A stretch of DNA of 64,000 nucleotides from Marinobacter manganoxydans MnI7-9. Its GTDB lineage: Bacteria; Pseudomonadota; Gammaproteobacteria; Pseudomonadales; Oleiphilaceae. The DNA lies in the NCBI RefSeq assembly GCF_000235625.1, contig NZ_AGTR01000011.1, positions 40,404 to 104,403 of the forward strand, in the 5' to 3' direction. Both the position numbers and the translations under genes were made by a program. The notes under the pieces were generated by a model. That model was given only the letters and a program-made list of their open reading frames with translations. It did not search any database and was not told the origin of the DNA. Within the stretch, counting starts at the first letter, position 1, and the number at the start of each line of letters is the position of its first letter. This document shows, piece by piece, positions 43,026 to 53,424 of this stretch.

Positions 43026-43154
43026 TCACGACCCCAGGGGAGCGGTACCAAGGCTCATCCTCAGCATCTTCTTATTGCAGGTAACAACAAGAACCAATCC
43101 CGACAGCAGCACCAACAACACACCCCAGATCAAATAGGTATAGAGCATCGGCAT
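43026..43154 (-). CDS. Possible 42-residue single-pass membrane peptide
   Basis: ATG at 43154 with AGGA eleven bases upstream; the peptide begins MPMLYTYLIWGVLLVLLSGL and continues with a membrane helix and a basic tail (NKKMLR). It lies between the BCCT gene and the dehydrogenase. Nothing but composition supports it. Confidence 0.35.
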   Translation of the reverse strand: MPMLYTYLIWGVLLVLLSGLVLVVTCNKKMLRMSLGTAPLGS

Positions 43155-43170
43155 AAAAAATCATCCTGGC

Positions 43171-44178
43171 TCAGTGTTTGTTCACAAGATTGCGGGGTGC
43201 ACCCTCAATGAAGCCAACAATGTTTTCGCCGGTGGTCGTGAGGATTCTTTCGACAGCCTCTTTCGTATTGAACGCACTGTGCGGGGTGACGATGACGTTT
43301 CTCATGTGCTGAAGAACATGGTTGGCGAACAGCGTTTCCAGATCATGTTTCTTGTCAAAAAAGGAGCGGATCAATTCCGCCTCCTCCCTGATGGAGGGCT
43401 CATCCGGCAGTACATCAAGACCGGCAGCCGACACTTTCCCATCCGCCAGCGCGTACAGCAAAGCCTGGGTATCAACAACGGAGCCGCGAGCGGTATTAAT
43501 CAGGACAACCCCGCGCTTCATCCGCGCGAACTCCCTGTCCGACAGAAGATGCTTGGCCGATTTGCTGCCAGGTACGTGCAGCGTCACCACATCGGACTGC
43601 TCAAGAAGACGATCCAAATCGACGTAAGACACGCCATACCGGTCGGCGAATACGTCATCCGGCCTGGGATCGCAGGCAAGAACGTTCAGGCGAAACCCCT
43701 GCGCTATTTCTACAACACGCTTTCCGATAGATCCGGTGCCAATCACCCCCAGGGTTTTGCCTTGCAGGTCAAACCCCTGCAGGCCTTTCTGTGAGAAATC
43801 CCCCTTGCGAGTGCGATTGATCGCCTCCGGAATCTTGTGGCTAATGGCAAGGAGCAGCGCAAAAACATGCTCTGCTACCGTCTGGTCACCGTAGACGGGC
43901 ACATTGCTGACCGGAATCGAATTTCTGGTACAATAATCCAGATCAATATGGTCGTATCCCGTCGACCGGGTAGCGACAAACTGCAGATGTTCAAAGCACT
44001 CCAGGACCGAATGGTTCAGGGCTGAATGAACGAAGGGGGAGATGATATCGGCGTCCCTGTATAGCCCAACGTTGCCTGTTCCGAGTTCCTCGTCCGTGAA
44101 AACAACCTCATGATTGCAGCAGGCCTGCTGCAAAATATCGCACTCCCACTTCTCTGCCTCAAAGAACACAATTTTCAT
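43171..44178 (-). CDS. D-2-hydroxyacid dehydrogenase (D-lactate dehydrogenase-like)
   Basis: The 335-residue NAD-dependent enzyme has Rossmann motif GVIGTGSIGKRV, catalytic Arg in INTARGSVVD, Glu in LDVLPDEP and His in VTPHSAFNT. FFEAEKWECDILQQA and STGYDHIDLDYC fit the D-lactate/related branch. It reduces 2-ketoacids or oxidises D-hydroxyacids in the cytosol; the exact substrate is open. The gene has its own promoter region, which carries the long hairpin at 44211-44257. Confidence 0.88.
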   Translation of the reverse strand: MKIVFFEAEKWECDILQQACCNHEVVFTDEELGTGNVGLYRDADIISPFVHSALNHSVLECFEHLQFVATRSTGYDHIDLDYCTRNSIPVSNVPVYGDQTVAEHVFALLLAISHKIPEAINRTRKGDFSQKGLQGFDLQGKTLGVIGTGSIGKRVVEIAQGFRLNVLACDPRPDDVFADRYGVSYVDLDRLLEQSDVVTLHVPGSKSAKHLLSDREFARMKRGVVLINTARGSVVDTQALLYALADGKVSAAGLDVLPDEPSIREEAELIRSFFDKKHDLETLFANHVLQHMRNVIVTPHSAFNTKEAVERILTTTGENIVGFIEGAPRNLVNKH

Positions 44179-44210
44179 TAGCTTTCCCTGGCCAAACTCA
44201 TTTTTACTCC

Positions 44211-44257
44211 GACCTCAGCACAGGTAGCCACAGGATGGGGCTACCTGTGCTGAGGTC
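44211..44257. terminator. Strong hairpin between P1B ATPase and dehydrogenase
   Basis: A perfect 19-base stem (44211-44229 with 44239-44257; arms begin GACCTCAGCACAGG and end CCTGTGCTGAGGTC) encloses a nine-base loop. It lies 22 bases past the ATPase stop and so probably terminates it, but has no T tract, and 19 perfect pairs is longer than usual. Confidence 0.55.
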
Positions 44258-44278
44258 ATCGATATGGTCGTTTCGCGC

Positions 44279-46684
44279 CTAGACTTTCTCTCGACGCAGA
44301 CGCAGGGAGTTCATCACCACTGACAAAGAAGACGCACTCATTGCGAACGCCGCAAAGATAGGTCCTATCAGAATGCCAAAGAATGGATAGAGCACGCCCG
44401 CCGCTATCGGCACGCCCGCACCGTTATAGATCAGCGCGAAAAACAGGTTCTGTTTGATATTGCGCATCGTCGCCCGGGACAGCCGTCTGGCGCGGACAAT
44501 ACCGTCGAGGTTGCCCTTAACCAGGGTAAAGCCTGCGCTCTCAATGGCGACATCCGCGCCGGTTCCCATCGCAATACCGACATCGGCCTGGGCCAGGGCA
44601 GGCGCGTCATTGACCCCATCCCCTGCCATCGCCACCTTGCGTCCCTGGCTCTGAAGCTCGCGAATGATACTGGCCTTATCTTCTGGCAGCACGTCGGCGC
44701 GAATCTCATCAATACCGAGTTTGCCCGCCACTGCCTTAGCTGTGCGCTCATTGTCACCCGTTGCCATGATGACGCGGAATCCCGCGGCATGTAGCGCCCT
44801 CAGCGCGGCAGGCGTTGTTTCCTTGACGGGGTCGGCAACGCTTACAAGGCCCGCAACGGCGCCCTCAAGCACCACAAACATAACCGTTTCACCCTCGTCG
44901 CGCCTGGCATTGGCAACCTCCATCAGATGGCCGCCGTCCAGCCCCAGTTCTTCCAGCAGCCTGGCATTGCCCAGTGCCACCGGCTTGCCATCAACAACCC
45001 CTTTAACCCCTTTGCCCGTGACCGCTTCAAAGTCGTCGGCCTTGCCGAGTGTCACGTTGCGTGCCTCGGCACCGGCAACAATGGCTTCGGCAAGCGGGTG
45101 CTCCGACCCCTTCTCCAGCGTGGCCGCCAGCCTCAGGACTTCGGTCTCGTCATGATTCGATTCCGGCAGCACGGCCACCAGCTTTGGCTTGCCTTCTGTC
45201 AGGGTGCCGGTTTTATCGACAATCAGGGTGTCCACCTTGGCAAAACGCTCCAGGGCTTCGGCGTTCTTGATCAGCACACCCACCTGGGCGCCTCGCCCCG
45301 TCGCTGTCATGATCGACATGGGTGTGGCCAGCCCCAGTGCGCAGGGACAGGCAATGATGAGAACCGCCACGGCGGACACGAGCGCGTAAGACAGAGCCGG
45401 CGCCGGCCCCCAGATGGCCCACGCCACGAAGGACAGGGCCGCCACGGCAATCACGGCCGGTACGAACTTGCCGGCCACCATATCGGCAAACTTCTGGATA
45501 GGCGCCCGACTGCGCTGGGCATTGGCGACCATTTCGACGATCTGGCTGAGCATGGTATCCGCCCCCACCCGGGTCGCCTCCATAACCAGACTCCCGGTAC
45601 CGTTGATGGTGGCCCCGGTTACCTTGTCACCGTCGACCTTCTCCACCGGAACCGGCTCCCCGGAAATCATTGATTCATCGATGGATGAGCGGCCTTCAAC
45701 AACCACGCCATCCACCGGCACCTTGTCACCGGGGCGCACCCGCAAATGATCACCGACCTTCACATCCTCCAGAGCGACCTCTTCCTCGGTGCCATCAGGC
45801 CGGATCACGCGCGCCGTTTTCGCGGCCATATCCAGCAGCGCCCGAATGGCTTTACCTGTGCCCTCACGGGCCCTCAGCTCCATCACCTGGCCCAGCAGAA
45901 CCAGCGTGACGATAACGGCTGCCGCCTCAAAATAAACGCCGACGTTACCCTCGGAGTCCCGGAAGCCTTCCGGGAAGATCCCTGGCAGGAGCACCGCCAC
46001 GATGCTGAAGATGTAGGCCGCCCCGACCCCCATGCCAATCAGGCTGAACATGTTCAGATTCATTGTGCGAAACGAATTGTAGCCCCGGACAAAGAAGGGC
46101 CAGCCGGACCAGAGAATCACCGGCGTGGCGATCACGAGCTCAATCCAGAGCGAGACCCGCTCACCAAAGAATTCGCGAACGGCCATGATGCCAACATAGG
46201 GGGTCATGGTCAGAATCAGCAGGGGGACCGTAAAGACCAGGGCAACCCAGAAACGGCGGGAGAAGTCCACCAGCTCCGGATTGGGGCCCTCATCGTCAAC
46301 GGCGGCAGACTCCGTTTCCAGCCCCATGCCACAGATAGGACAGGCGCCGGGCTTGGTCTGGCGCACCTGAGGGTGCATGGGACAGGTGTAGACCACACCC
46401 GAATATCCAGGCGGCACGCGATCATATTTCCGGTCATCGCCTGACGGTTTTTCATGCTCTCCGGAACACTGGTGCGAATGACCGGAATGATGGTGCGAAT
46501 GACCGGAATGGGAGCTCGTTCCGGCCTGCTCCATAGGCACAAGGTGCATTCCGCATTTGGGGCAGTCTCCCGGCTCGTCGGATACCACCTCCGGATGCAT
46601 CGGGCAGGTATACTTCCCCCCTGCTTCTCCGGCTACAGTATTCTCGTCATTCTCGTCACGAGCGCTATTATGTTTTGCAGACAT
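44279..46684 (-). CDS. copA2: Cu(I)-exporting P1B-type ATPase with two HMBD domains
   Basis: I start at ATG 46684 (AAAGGATG upstream), giving 801 residues; the longer frame back to 46867 lies across the CopR box region. The N-terminus has two heavy-metal-binding domains, [10 protein letters not shown]...CPKCGM (about 25-50) and [10 protein letters not shown]...CPICGM (about 98-123), separated by a His-rich linker. Then eight membrane helices, the channel motif [10 protein letters not shown], phosphorylation site DKTGTLTEG and hinge [12 protein letters not shown] with HMBD is typical of Cu(I)/Ag(I) exporters. It is preceded by a predicted CopR box. Confidence 0.93.
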   Translation of the reverse strand: MSAKHNSARDENDENTVAGEAGGKYTCPMHPEVVSDEPGDCPKCGMHLVPMEQAGTSSHSGHSHHHSGHSHQCSGEHEKPSGDDRKYDRVPPGYSGVVYTCPMHPQVRQTKPGACPICGMGLETESAAVDDEGPNPELVDFSRRFWVALVFTVPLLILTMTPYVGIMAVREFFGERVSLWIELVIATPVILWSGWPFFVRGYNSFRTMNLNMFSLIGMGVGAAYIFSIVAVLLPGIFPEGFRDSEGNVGVYFEAAAVIVTLVLLGQVMELRAREGTGKAIRALLDMAAKTARVIRPDGTEEEVALEDVKVGDHLRVRPGDKVPVDGVVVEGRSSIDESMISGEPVPVEKVDGDKVTGATINGTGSLVMEATRVGADTMLSQIVEMVANAQRSRAPIQKFADMVAGKFVPAVIAVAALSFVAWAIWGPAPALSYALVSAVAVLIIACPCALGLATPMSIMTATGRGAQVGVLIKNAEALERFAKVDTLIVDKTGTLTEGKPKLVAVLPESNHDETEVLRLAATLEKGSEHPLAEAIVAGAEARNVTLGKADDFEAVTGKGVKGVVDGKPVALGNARLLEELGLDGGHLMEVANARRDEGETVMFVVLEGAVAGLVSVADPVKETTPAALRALHAAGFRVIMATGDNERTAKAVAGKLGIDEIRADVLPEDKASIIRELQSQGRKVAMAGDGVNDAPALAQADVGIAMGTGADVAIESAGFTLVKGNLDGIVRARRLSRATMRNIKQNLFFALIYNGAGVPIAAGVLYPFFGILIGPIFAAFAMSASSLSVVMNSLRLRREKV

Positions 46685-46788
46685 CGTCCGTTCATCCTTT
46701 CGTTTGTTCCAGGCCAGCCACACAGTGTTCGACCTGGCTCCCGGTAATGGAATTGCCGCATGATGGTTTATCATCCCACTACACCAGA

Positions 46789-46805
46789 CTGAACTGAACC
46801 TGAAA
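46789..46805 (-). promoter_or_regulatory. Predicted CopR box upstream of the P1B ATPase
   Basis: Gene-direction TTTCAG-GTTCA-GTTCAG with a third overlapping half-site in the spacer. A weak -10 (TGGGAT) lies ten bases on, and TGATAA just after it. The start codon is 105 bases away. Confidence 0.72.
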
Positions 46806-46977
46806 AGGACTTTAGCGCCATTTCTTTTTTGACTGGCATCAACTTTTCGCAACTGCCAGTGCACCAAGATACATATTCACAGGGATGTTCAGTTGAAATT
46901 CAGCCTTTGCCTATACTGTGGTTACACTGGGGATTTGGCAGGATCGTTCACTCTTTTTCAGGAAACCGGAGGCAAAT

Positions 46978-48018
46978 ATGGCCGTTCAGGGAATTATTCG
47001 GGTCGCCATCAATGGCTATGGCGTTATTGGCAAACGGGTAGCTGACGCCGTTGCCGTACAGAAAGACATGGCCCTGGCCGGCGTGGCTGACATTGCCACG
47101 GACTGGCGGCCACGGGCCGCCCTGCACAAGGGATACTCGCTTTACGGCGCCACTTCGGAGCATGCCGCCAGCATGAGGGCCGCAGGGCTTGATGTCTCCG
47201 GCACGCTTGACGACCTGCTTGAGGCCGCGGACATCGTGGTGGACTGTACACCAAAACACCTGGCCAGCAAGAATATCGAAATCTACCGGCGGCTTGGCAT
47301 CAAGTACATCGTTCATGGCGGCGAGACACATGAAAGCACGGGCCATTCATTCGTTGCCGAGGCCAATTACGCGAGTGCTGTCGGCCGTGACGGCACGCGC
47401 GTTGTATCGTGCAACACAACGTCGATCATTCGTACCCTGTCAGCGCTCAAACGCCACGGCTTGCTGGACCGGGCACGGGGAACCCTTCTGCGCCGGGCCA
47501 CCGATCCCTGGGAGAGCCATCAGGGCGGGATCATGAATACCCTCGTGCCAGAGCCGGAGATTCCCAGTCACCAGGGCCCGGATGCCCAAAGTGTCGACCC
47601 GGACCTGGATGTGGTAACCATGGCGGTCAAGGTTCCGGAGACACTGGCCCACCTGCACTACTGGTCCGTTCAACTGACACGTGAGGCGAGCAAGGACGAA
47701 GTGCTCGACGCGTTTCGCACTTCCTCCCGCATCGCCCTTATCCGGATCAGTGACGGGCTCAGCGCGATCAACAGCGTCAAGGAGTTGATGGCCGACCTTG
47801 GCCGGCCTCACGACAGCCTGTATGAAGTCGCGCTTTGGGAAGACATGCTCAAAGTGCAGGGCAATGAGCTGTTCTATGCCTATATGGTCGACAACCAGGC
47901 GATTGTTGTTCCGGAAACCATCGATGCCATACGCGCACTTACCGGGGCCGAACCCGATGCGGAAACGTCGATCAGAGACACCAACGACAGCCTGGGTATC
48001 GGCTCTTTGGGGTTATAG
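46978..48018 (+). CDS. Type II (archaeal-type) glyceraldehyde-3-phosphate dehydrogenase
   Basis: From the ATG at 46978 (GGAGGCAAAT upstream) the product has 346 residues. The N-terminal IRVAINGYGVIGKRVADAV and active-site SCNTTSIIRTL mark the archaeal class II GAPDH rather than bacterial GapA, in which the Cys motif is SCTTNC. Type II enzymes oxidise glyceraldehyde 3-phosphate with NAD(P). It is followed after two bases by the PLD-family gene, hence one operon. Why a metal island carries it is unclear; a copper-tolerant spare for the Cys-dependent housekeeping enzyme is one idea. Confidence 0.87.
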   Translation: MAVQGIIRVAINGYGVIGKRVADAVAVQKDMALAGVADIATDWRPRAALHKGYSLYGATSEHAASMRAAGLDVSGTLDDLLEAADIVVDCTPKHLASKNIEIYRRLGIKYIVHGGETHESTGHSFVAEANYASAVGRDGTRVVSCNTTSIIRTLSALKRHGLLDRARGTLLRRATDPWESHQGGIMNTLVPEPEIPSHQGPDAQSVDPDLDVVTMAVKVPETLAHLHYWSVQLTREASKDEVLDAFRTSSRIALIRISDGLSAINSVKELMADLGRPHDSLYEVALWEDMLKVQGNELFYAYMVDNQAIVVPETIDAIRALTGAEPDAETSIRDTNDSLGIGSLGL

Positions 48019-48020
48019 AT

Positions 48021-49136
48021 ATGGACGGCAACCCCGGCGACGCCGCCTGTGAACCCGAGGGCGGGGCCGTGAAGGGTGTGTTCAGGCTGTTCGGTGAGGG
48101 AGACGAACTCTATGCGGAGATGATTCGCTCGGTCCGTACCGCCAGCCAGCGTATCTTTCTTGCTTCGTATATCCTGGCGGCGGACGAGGTGGGGACTGAA
48201 CTGCTTGATGAACTGATGAAGCAGTCTCGCCAAGGCCTCGACGTGCGCATTCACGTTGATGCGCTGGGCTCAAGTGGCGTCCTTACGCGGCTGCACCGGC
48301 GCCAGCTCAGGGCCGCCGGCGTCCGTCTACAGCGCTTTCACCGCTGGAGCTGGCGGCAACCGATGCGTTACAACCGTCGCGACCATCGCAAGCTGCTGGT
48401 CATTGACGGCAAAACAGCGTATCTCGGCGGCTTCAACATTCATCGCGAAGGCTCGAGGCGCTATTACGGCCCAAAGCGTTGGCGCGACGTGCATGTGTGC
48501 TTCGAGGGGCCTCTGGCGGCGGAGGCTGACGCTCTGTTTGACGCCTTCTGGTGCGGTCACCCTGACTGGAGCCCACAGAGTCATACCATCGGTGACAGCC
48601 GGATCACTCCCAATACCACACGCGCCTGCCGCATCCAGCTGCGGTGCTCCATCAAAGACCAACTGGCCGGAGCATCCGACAAAATCTGGCTGGCGACGCC
48701 CTATTTCGTACCGGACCGGGGATTACGCAAACAACTTGCTCTCGCGGCCCGCCGGGGAGTCGATGTGCGGATCCTGACCACCGAAAAGACCGACTCGACC
48801 CCCGCACAATGGGCTGCCCGCGCCATTTACGGGGAACTGCTGGAACACGGCGTTCGCATATTCGAGTACACACCCCGGCTATTGCATTCCAAAGTACTGC
48901 TCGTTGACGATGCCTGGGGCAGCATAGGGACCGCGAACTTCGACTACAGAAGTTTGTTTATTAACTATGAACTGACGCTGATTTCCACAAACGAAGCCTT
49001 GAATGGCCAGTTAAGAAACGAGTTCGTAACTGACTTGCAGGATGCCAGTGAAATCACTGGCATCGCCTGGAAACACCGCGGCTTCATAAAAGCCGTGTAT
49101 GACACGCTTGGCCTGTTGCTACGCAAGTGGCTTTGA
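48021..49136 (+). CDS. Phospholipase D-family protein, cardiolipin synthase-like
   Basis: The 371-residue product carries two HKD motifs, HRKLLVIDGKTAYLGG and HSKVLLVDDAWGSIGTANFD, in the arrangement of ClsB/ClsC cardiolipin synthases. There is no N-terminal membrane helix, which resembles ClsB. It would make cardiolipin or exchange phosphatidyl groups at the membrane. The start is two bases after the GAPDH stop. Together with the CFA synthase nearby it suggests membrane-lipid remodelling. Confidence 0.85.
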   Translation: MDGNPGDAACEPEGGAVKGVFRLFGEGDELYAEMIRSVRTASQRIFLASYILAADEVGTELLDELMKQSRQGLDVRIHVDALGSSGVLTRLHRRQLRAAGVRLQRFHRWSWRQPMRYNRRDHRKLLVIDGKTAYLGGFNIHREGSRRYYGPKRWRDVHVCFEGPLAAEADALFDAFWCGHPDWSPQSHTIGDSRITPNTTRACRIQLRCSIKDQLAGASDKIWLATPYFVPDRGLRKQLALAARRGVDVRILTTEKTDSTPAQWAARAIYGELLEHGVRIFEYTPRLLHSKVLLVDDAWGSIGTANFDYRSLFINYELTLISTNEALNGQLRNEFVTDLQDASEITGIAWKHRGFIKAVYDTLGLLLRKWL

Positions 49137-49159
49137 CGTGGGCCCACGCAGATCGGGGC

Positions 49160-51508
49160 TCAGCTTGCCGCCGCATGGATACCCTCCAGTCGCGTCCGTT
49201 TGAGCAGCATGGCATTCACCGCGACCAGGACCGAACTCCCCGACATGGCCAGCGCCGCCACTTCCGGGCTGATGACAAAGGGGTAGAACAGGCCAGCGGC
49301 CACCGGAAAGGCAATCACATTGTAGGCAACTGCCCAAAACAGATTCTGGTACATCTTCCGCAGCGTCGCCCGTGACAGCTCAATCGCCCCCACAACGTCG
49401 TAAGGGTCGCTTTTCATCAGCACCACGTCGGCACTTTCGATGGCAACGTCCGTGCCGGCGCCAATCGCGAAGCCTACGTCGGCCTGTGTCAGCGCCGGGG
49501 CGTCATTGACGCCGTCGCCGACCATGCCCACTCGCTTGCCCTGGCCTTGCAGCTCTTTTACCTTGTCTGCTTTTTGCCCCGGCAGGACATCGGCGAGAAC
49601 GGTGGTGATGCCAAGGCTCGCCGCGATCCGGTCGGCGGTCGCCTTATTGTCCCCGGTCAGCATGGCAACCTCGACGCCTCGTTCACGCAACTTGGCTACC
49701 ATTGCCGCAGCCGTCGGTCGCGGGGCATCCGCAATGGCGATCAGGCCAACCAACTGGCCCCCGTGCGCGATGTGCACGACCGTCTGCCCGGCCCCCTGGA
49801 GCCGCTGAGCCTCGGAATCCAGACCATTCATCGCAACCTGGCGTTCGTCCATCAGACGACGGTTGCCCAGAAGAACCTCCCGGCCCCCGATTTCGGCCTG
49901 CGCACCTTTGCCTTCGATGTTCTGGAAGCCGGACAATGTCTGCACCTCCAGATCTGCCGCACGCTTCGAAATCGCCTGCGCCAGCGGATGATCGGAGCCC
50001 TGTTCCACAGTGGCCGCCAGCGCGAGAACCTCATCAACCGTCACATCGGAAGCGGCAACCACCTCGACCACCTCGGGCTCGCCCATCGTCAGTGTCCCGG
50101 TCTTGTCAAAGACCACCATGTCGAGTTTGGTCGCCTCCTCCAGCGCGCCGGCGTTCTTGAACAGAATCCCGTTCATGGCGCCCAGGCCGGTACCCACCAT
50201 GACCGCCATCGGCGTGGCAAGCCCGAGCGCGTCAGGACAGGCAATAACGAAGACCGTGATGGTCAGCGTCAGGGCGAAAAGCAGCGGCTGACCTATCCAC
50301 CAGAACCAGGCCGCGAAGGTCGCAAGACCAATGACGACCGCGATCAGCACCAGCCATTGGGACGCCTTGTCGGCAAGCAGCTGCGCCGGGGCCTTGGAGT
50401 TCTGGGCTTCCTGCACAAGCTTGACGATCTGTGCGAGCGCCGTGTCGGCACCAACCTTGGTTGCGCGGTATTTGAAACTTCCGCTTTTGTTGATGGTCGC
50501 CCCGATCACCGAATCGCCGGGCTTCTTAGGCACTGGCATGGATTCGCCGGTCAGCATGGATTCATCAACCTGCGACTCGCCTTCCAGGACTTCACCGTCA
50601 ACGGGGATCTTATTACCGGGCCGGATAACGACGACATCATCCTTGAGGACATCCGAGGTGGGGACCTCAGTTTCGCGCCCGTCGCGCAGTACATTCGCCA
50701 TGGGCGGAGCAAGATCCATCAGCGAGCGAATGGCATTTGAGGCCCCGGCGCGGGCACGCATCTCCAGCCAGTGACCGAGCAGGATAAAGACCAGAAGCAC
50801 TGCCACCGCTTCATAGAACTGAACACTGGGAAAGAAAAAGGTCGCGCCGACGCTGAACAGATACCCCGTGCCCACGGACAGGACCACGAGCACGGCCATG
50901 TTGAGCACTCCGTTGCGAAGCGCTCGCCAGGCGGCGACGAAAAACGGCCAGCTCGGGTAGAGTACGGCGGCGCTCGCCAGGAAAAACAGCCACAGATCCA
51001 GGCGGAGGCCAAATGGCGGCGCCGGGGGTATGAACACCTCGCCCATGGGCGAATAGGCAAAGATGGGGATGCTGAAGACGAACGCAATCCAGAAGCGATT
51101 GCGCATATCGCGCGCCATGGCTTCCATGCTCATGCCGCCGCCATGGCCCATCTCATGGGCCGCGTGATCCACGGGCGGCGCTGCTTCGACTTCGGCGCGG
51201 GTATTGTCCGCGCCCGGGTGATGATGACCGGCCGGTTTTGCGGCGGCACCAGACTTACCTTGCGAAGCCTCCGGCGCACAGACGTGCTTCGGCACCAGCT
51301 CGCCGCCGCAGTGATAGCCGCACTCGACGACTTTCGCCTTGATCGGCTCAAGGTCGGTACGCGTTTCGTCATAGACCACGGTGGCACTGCCCGCGACGTA
51401 ATTCACTTCAACCTTGCTCACACCCGGCAGCCGGGAGAGCTGTTTTTCAACGCCCCTCGCGCTCAGTGTGGAGGTCAGACCGCCTACCTCGATAACCTTG
51501 ACTGTCAT
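49160..51508 (-). CDS. P1B-type metal ATPase with CPD motif and Cys-poor HMA domain
   Basis: The 782-residue pump has an N-terminal HMA-like domain that lacks CxxC ([16 protein letters not shown]), then [15 protein letters not shown], a His-rich linker with HHHPG and [15 protein letters not shown], eight membrane helices, DKTGTLTMG and [11 protein letters not shown]. The metal-path motif reads CPD ([13 protein letters not shown]; Asp codon at 50231-50233) instead of CPC or CPH. The change from CPH needs one base. It probably exports Cu or another soft metal, but the specificity is uncertain. It faces the CFA synthase gene divergently. Confidence 0.87.
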   Translation of the reverse strand: MTVKVIEVGGLTSTLSARGVEKQLSRLPGVSKVEVNYVAGSATVVYDETRTDLEPIKAKVVECGYHCGGELVPKHVCAPEASQGKSGAAAKPAGHHHPGADNTRAEVEAAPPVDHAAHEMGHGGGMSMEAMARDMRNRFWIAFVFSIPIFAYSPMGEVFIPPAPPFGLRLDLWLFFLASAAVLYPSWPFFVAAWRALRNGVLNMAVLVVLSVGTGYLFSVGATFFFPSVQFYEAVAVLLVFILLGHWLEMRARAGASNAIRSLMDLAPPMANVLRDGRETEVPTSDVLKDDVVVIRPGNKIPVDGEVLEGESQVDESMLTGESMPVPKKPGDSVIGATINKSGSFKYRATKVGADTALAQIVKLVQEAQNSKAPAQLLADKASQWLVLIAVVIGLATFAAWFWWIGQPLLFALTLTITVFVIACPDALGLATPMAVMVGTGLGAMNGILFKNAGALEEATKLDMVVFDKTGTLTMGEPEVVEVVAASDVTVDEVLALAATVEQGSDHPLAQAISKRAADLEVQTLSGFQNIEGKGAQAEIGGREVLLGNRRLMDERQVAMNGLDSEAQRLQGAGQTVVHIAHGGQLVGLIAIADAPRPTAAAMVAKLRERGVEVAMLTGDNKATADRIAASLGITTVLADVLPGQKADKVKELQGQGKRVGMVGDGVNDAPALTQADVGFAIGAGTDVAIESADVVLMKSDPYDVVGAIELSRATLRKMYQNLFWAVAYNVIAFPVAAGLFYPFVISPEVAALAMSGSSVLVAVNAMLLKRTRLEGIHAAAS

Positions 51509-51794
51509 AAATCAATCCTTTTGATTTTGATATGAGACAACATAGACCATAAACCAGAAAACCAGACGCAAAAAAAAGATATCCGTTACAGCTGTTTTGG
51601 GGCCGGGTGATCCGGGGCAAGCCGCGGGCGTGTAACGAACAGGCCGACTTGCCGTCATAGTATATAGTTTACTGATGTGATTACTCGAACAGCGAAGTGC
51701 CGGTACGCCGGCTTCGCTAGTACAACCCGGAATCAAATGATCCGGAGAAGTGATCATTTCAACGACACAAAGGTCGCAGCAACGAGAAAACACG

Positions 51795-53063
51795 ATGTGG
51801 ATAAAACTGCTTTCGATTTTTCTGAAGCGTCTGATCAGGCAGGGGAGCCTGGTTGTCGTCTATCCTGACGGACGATCAATACAATACGGTGACGGGTCGA
51901 CACCCTCCGCCACCATGCGTTTTCACGCGCACTCCCTGCCACGCAAACTCCTGATCAATCCCGAGCTCACACTGGGCGAGGCCTATATGGACGGTACACT
52001 CACGGTCGACCAGGATGACCTCTATGGTCTGATTGAGTTGCTGGTCATCAACCTGAAGCGCCAGTCCGATGCATGGCACCTTCGCTGGCAGGCAAACCTC
52101 CGTCAGCTTCATCGCAGACTGGCGCAGTTCAACCCGGCCGGGCGGGCTCAGCGCAACGTGGCACACCATTACGACCTGTCCGGCACGCTGTATGACCTGT
52201 TTCTGGACCCCGACCGCCAATACTCCTGCGCCTATTTTCGCGAACCGGGCGACACCCTGGAAACCGCCCAAAGAAACAAGAAATCCCTGATCGCCAGCAA
52301 ACTCCTCCTGGCGCCGGAACAACGGGTTCTCGACATCGGCTGCGGATGGGGCGGGCTTGGGCTTCACCTTGCCCGTGACTATGGTGCCCGGGTCACCGGG
52401 GTAACCCTGTCGCAAGAGCAACACAGGATCGCCGAAGAACGTGCCCGGGCCGAGGGTCTTGGCGACCAGGCCCGGTTCCGGCTGCAAGACTACCGCGACA
52501 TCGACGGCACTTTTGACCGGATCGTGTCGGTGGGCATGTTTGAGCATGTCGGAGTGCCACACTACAAGGAGTTCTTCGCCACCCTGCGAGACCGGCTCAA
52601 AGACGATGGTGTGGCACTGCTGCACACAATTGGCCGGGCCGACGGACCGGGATCAACCAACCCCTGGATCACCAAATACATATTTCCCGGTGGCTACAGC
52701 CCGGCCCTGTCGGAAATCCTTGCCGTCGTCGAGCAATCCGGTCTCTATGTCACCGATGTCGAGGTGTGGCGGCTTCATTACGCCGAGACTCTGAAGGAAT
52801 GGCGCAATCGGTTCGAGGCCAGCCTGGACCGGGTACGGTCGATCTATGACGAGCGGTTCTGCCGCATGTGGCGGTTCTACCTGGTTGCCAGCGAAGTGGC
52901 ATTCCGGCACGACGGTCTTGTCGTCTTTCAGATCCAGCTTGCCAAAAAACAGGACGCGGTACCGCTCACGCGGGATTACCTGGCCAGCCGGGACAGACTG
53001 GGCGAACCGGCCACCAGGGACGGAGAGAACATCTCCGATCACCCGGCATGGAACGCCAACTGA
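51795..53063 (+). CDS. cfa: Cyclopropane-fatty-acyl-phospholipid synthase
   Basis: The 422-residue product (from ATG 51795) has the CFA/SAM-methyltransferase core VLDIGCGWGGLGLHLA, the sensor-like LPRKLLINPELTLGEAYMDG at the start, and TIGRADGPGSTNPWITKYIFPGG near the active site. It converts unsaturated acyl chains of membrane phospholipids to cyclopropane forms using S-adenosylmethionine, a stress adaptation. Divergent from the P1B ATPase across 286 bases that hold an imperfect hairpin (about 51694-51719). Confidence 0.9.
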   Translation: MWIKLLSIFLKRLIRQGSLVVVYPDGRSIQYGDGSTPSATMRFHAHSLPRKLLINPELTLGEAYMDGTLTVDQDDLYGLIELLVINLKRQSDAWHLRWQANLRQLHRRLAQFNPAGRAQRNVAHHYDLSGTLYDLFLDPDRQYSCAYFREPGDTLETAQRNKKSLIASKLLLAPEQRVLDIGCGWGGLGLHLARDYGARVTGVTLSQEQHRIAEERARAEGLGDQARFRLQDYRDIDGTFDRIVSVGMFEHVGVPHYKEFFATLRDRLKDDGVALLHTIGRADGPGSTNPWITKYIFPGGYSPALSEILAVVEQSGLYVTDVEVWRLHYAETLKEWRNRFEASLDRVRSIYDERFCRMWRFYLVASEVAFRHDGLVVFQIQLAKKQDAVPLTRDYLASRDRLGEPATRDGENISDHPAWNAN

Positions 53064-53424
53064 TGGCTTTCATAGGGCCGGAGGTGTCCGACCGGCCAAT
53101 AACTGTCATCAAACTGTAACGCAACTCTCCGCTAGCCGTCCTTAAAGTCGGCGGGACCTGTGGTCCTGATCGACTCCGGGCCTGCCCTCAGCCCCGGAGC
53201 TGAACTCAAGCTGAACAGGGAGGGGCACGGCATGCCCGGAGAACAGACTGATCGAAAACAGACTCGCATGGTCACAATGTACATACCCATATTCAAGGAG
53301 AAGCTCGCGAAGCTCGAAAAACGCGGGCTCGGACACTGCGAAGAGGCGCAAAAACTCCGAACCACGATAGCCAGCGTCCCGGCACCGCCAGGCTGCAATA
53401 ACCAAGCATTCAGGGAATCTGAAA
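53064..53424. other. 361-base stretch between CFA synthase and PPK2
   Basis: One open frame begins at ATG 53233 and encodes a basic, helical peptide (MVTMYIPIFKEKLAKLEKRG inside it) but runs on through the PPK2 start in the wrong frame. It has no clear ribosome-binding site and no recognisable family. I see no terminator or operator motif here. Confidence 0.4.
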
